From positions 1 through 64,000 of the forward strand of contig CAZVOA010000014.1 in NCBI GenBank assembly GCA_964628465.1: a stretch of 64,000 nt of DNA. Direction: 5' to 3'. Position 1 is the stretch's first letter. The number at the start of each line of letters is the position of its first letter. Shown here in pieces: positions 63,213 through 64,000 of the stretch. Below the pieces are notes generated by a model. It saw only the letters and a program-made list of their open reading frames with translations. It was not told the DNA's origin and did not search any database. This stretch comes from JAFGPS01 sp964628465 (GTDB taxonomy: Bacteria; Planctomycetota; Phycisphaerae; Sedimentisphaerales; Anaerobacaceae). A program made the position numbers and the translations under genes.

Positions 63213-64000
63213 ATGAATAAATGGATAATTACTCGTAGAGAATTTATGAAAACCACAGCAATCGCGGGCATTTCTTCTATGACATTAACCGGCTGTTTCC
63301 AACCTTCTGAACCCAAAACAAATCTGCGTTTCGGGATAGTAACAGATTCGCACTACGCAGATGCGGATATGCGGGAAAATCGATACTATCGTGAATCTGC
63401 AGATAAGATGACCGAATGTGTCGATTTGATGAACGACCAGAAAGTCGATTTCCTGATAGAGCTTGGAGATTTAAAGGATCAGGATGAGCCTGCGGTAGAA
63501 GAAAGAACAATATCGCACCTGAAAACGATTGAACAGATTTTCCAGAAGTTCAACGGCCCGACTTACCACGTGCTCGGCAACCATGATGTCGATAGCCTTT
63601 CAAAAGAACAGTTCATGGAAAATATCACGAACACAGGCATAAAAACAAAATCAACATATTACAGTTTTGACCGAAAAGGCATCCATTTTATTGTTCTCGA
63701 TGCAAACTTCCTGCCTGATGGAACTCCATACGACCACGGCAATTTCGTCTGGAACAAAACTATTATACCGCAAAGCGAATTAGACTGGCTCGCCCAGGAT
63801 CTCAATGATACAAAACTGCCCACAATAGTATTTTGCCATCAGCAGCTTGGCGGTAATACCGGAACGTGTACTCAAAACGCTCAGGAAGTAAGAAATATTT
63901 TGCATAAGTCCGGTAAAGTTCTTGCTTCTTTCGATGGCCATGAACACAACGGCGGCTACAAATTTGTAGAGGGAATACATTATTATACATTAAAAGGTGT
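63213..64000 (+). CDS. Tat-exported lipoprotein metallophosphoesterase, partial
   Basis: The frame opens at ATG 63213 and runs off the window end (262 codons seen). The N terminus has a twin-arginine motif (TRREFMK), a hydrophobic stretch and a lipobox LTGC at residues ~25-28, so the product is a Tat-dependent lipoprotein. The calcineurin-like metal motifs follow: VTDSHYAD, LGDLKDQDE, LGNHDVD, IVFCHQQ and FDGHEHNGG. This resembles the planctomycete family of exported phosphodiesterases; the substrate is unknown. The 3' end is missing. Confidence 0.88.
   Translation, partial: MNKWIITRREFMKTTAIAGISSMTLTGCFQPSEPKTNLRFGIVTDSHYADADMRENRYYRESADKMTECVDLMNDQKVDFLIELGDLKDQDEPAVEERTISHLKTIEQIFQKFNGPTYHVLGNHDVDSLSKEQFMENITNTGIKTKSTYYSFDRKGIHFIVLDANFLPDGTPYDHGNFVWNKTIIPQSELDWLAQDLNDTKLPTIVFCHQQLGGNTGTCTQNAQEVRNILHKSGKVLASFDGHEHNGGYKFVEGIHYYTLKG

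Overview
The window looks like chromosomal DNA from an uncultured planctomycete of the Phycisphaerae / Sedimentisphaerales type. This is an inference from content. The supporting signs are giant secreted proteins built of PKD repeats and parallel beta-helices ending in a 'SPCIDAGDP...GAYGGT' signature, a glycine decarboxylase split into two subunits, a lone type II pseudopilin, Ser/Thr kinase signalling, secreted PQQ-propeller and GH51 enzymes, AT-rich intergenic DNA full of short word-like repeats, and many genes without a Shine-Dalgarno (SD) site. There is no rRNA, CRISPR array, intact insertion sequence or clear prophage.

Layout. 1-5.4 kb is an AT-rich accessory region on the minus strand: a B12-type radical SAM protein behind a dGTP triphosphohydrolase, and a DUF3800 protein flanked by an 89-bp direct repeat, with a compact promoter-structured RNA-terminator unit (3804-3901) converging on its stop codon. 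5.4-8.3 kb holds a small secreted protein, a repeat-rich gap with a near-consensus promoter, accD and a UroD-like methyltransferase. 8.4-14.4 kb is a lipid-linked sugar cluster: a methyltransferase-GT2 fusion, a second methyltransferase and a tandem pair of GT-C-like membrane proteins, followed by tRNA-Ser(GCU). 14.6-17.6 kb holds a secreted GH51 arabinofuranosidase and an MBL-fold protein. 17.8-22.3 kb is the complete glycine cleavage operon gcvT-gcvH-gcvPA-gcvPB.

22.5-31.4 kb is mixed: a pseudopilin, a coiled-coil zinc-finger membrane protein, a radical SAM protein, an HTH-Doc-FRG module behind a palindromic operator, a truncated GIY-YIG gene and tRNA-Asn(GUU), then a kinase overlapping a PPP-type phosphatase, and a ceramide-glucosyltransferase-like GT2. 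31.4-43.8 kb is two paralogous ~2000-residue secreted proteins with the same shell but different central cassettes (alpha/beta-hydrolase-like versus beta-propeller-like). 44-50 kb holds a PQQ-like propeller protein, S-adenosylhomocysteine hydrolase, a membrane protein with a large soluble tail and a diguanylate cyclase. 50-57.1 kb is a minus-strand housekeeping run hisC-hisB-ispF-cysS-ruvC-ruvA-ruvB-glycosyltransferase. 57.3-64 kb holds an MNT/HEPN pair with an HDOD protein, a PlsC-ACP-AMP-ligase fusion with an MFS transporter, and the start of a Tat-exported lipoprotein phosphoesterase cut by the window end.

The most unusual signals are (1) the compact structured RNA at 3841-3901; (2) arrays of ~9-10-nt near-repeats ('CGTATTGCG', 'ACTAAATACTA', 'ATCTGCG', 'CACAGAG'), several ending exactly at start codons of genes without a Shine-Dalgarno site; (3) the cassette-swapped giant paralogues; (4) the HTH-Doc-FRG, dGTPase-radical SAM and MNT-HEPN-HDOD neighbourhoods as possible stress or defence modules; and (5) an Aas-like fusion enzyme paired with a non-LplT MFS transporter.
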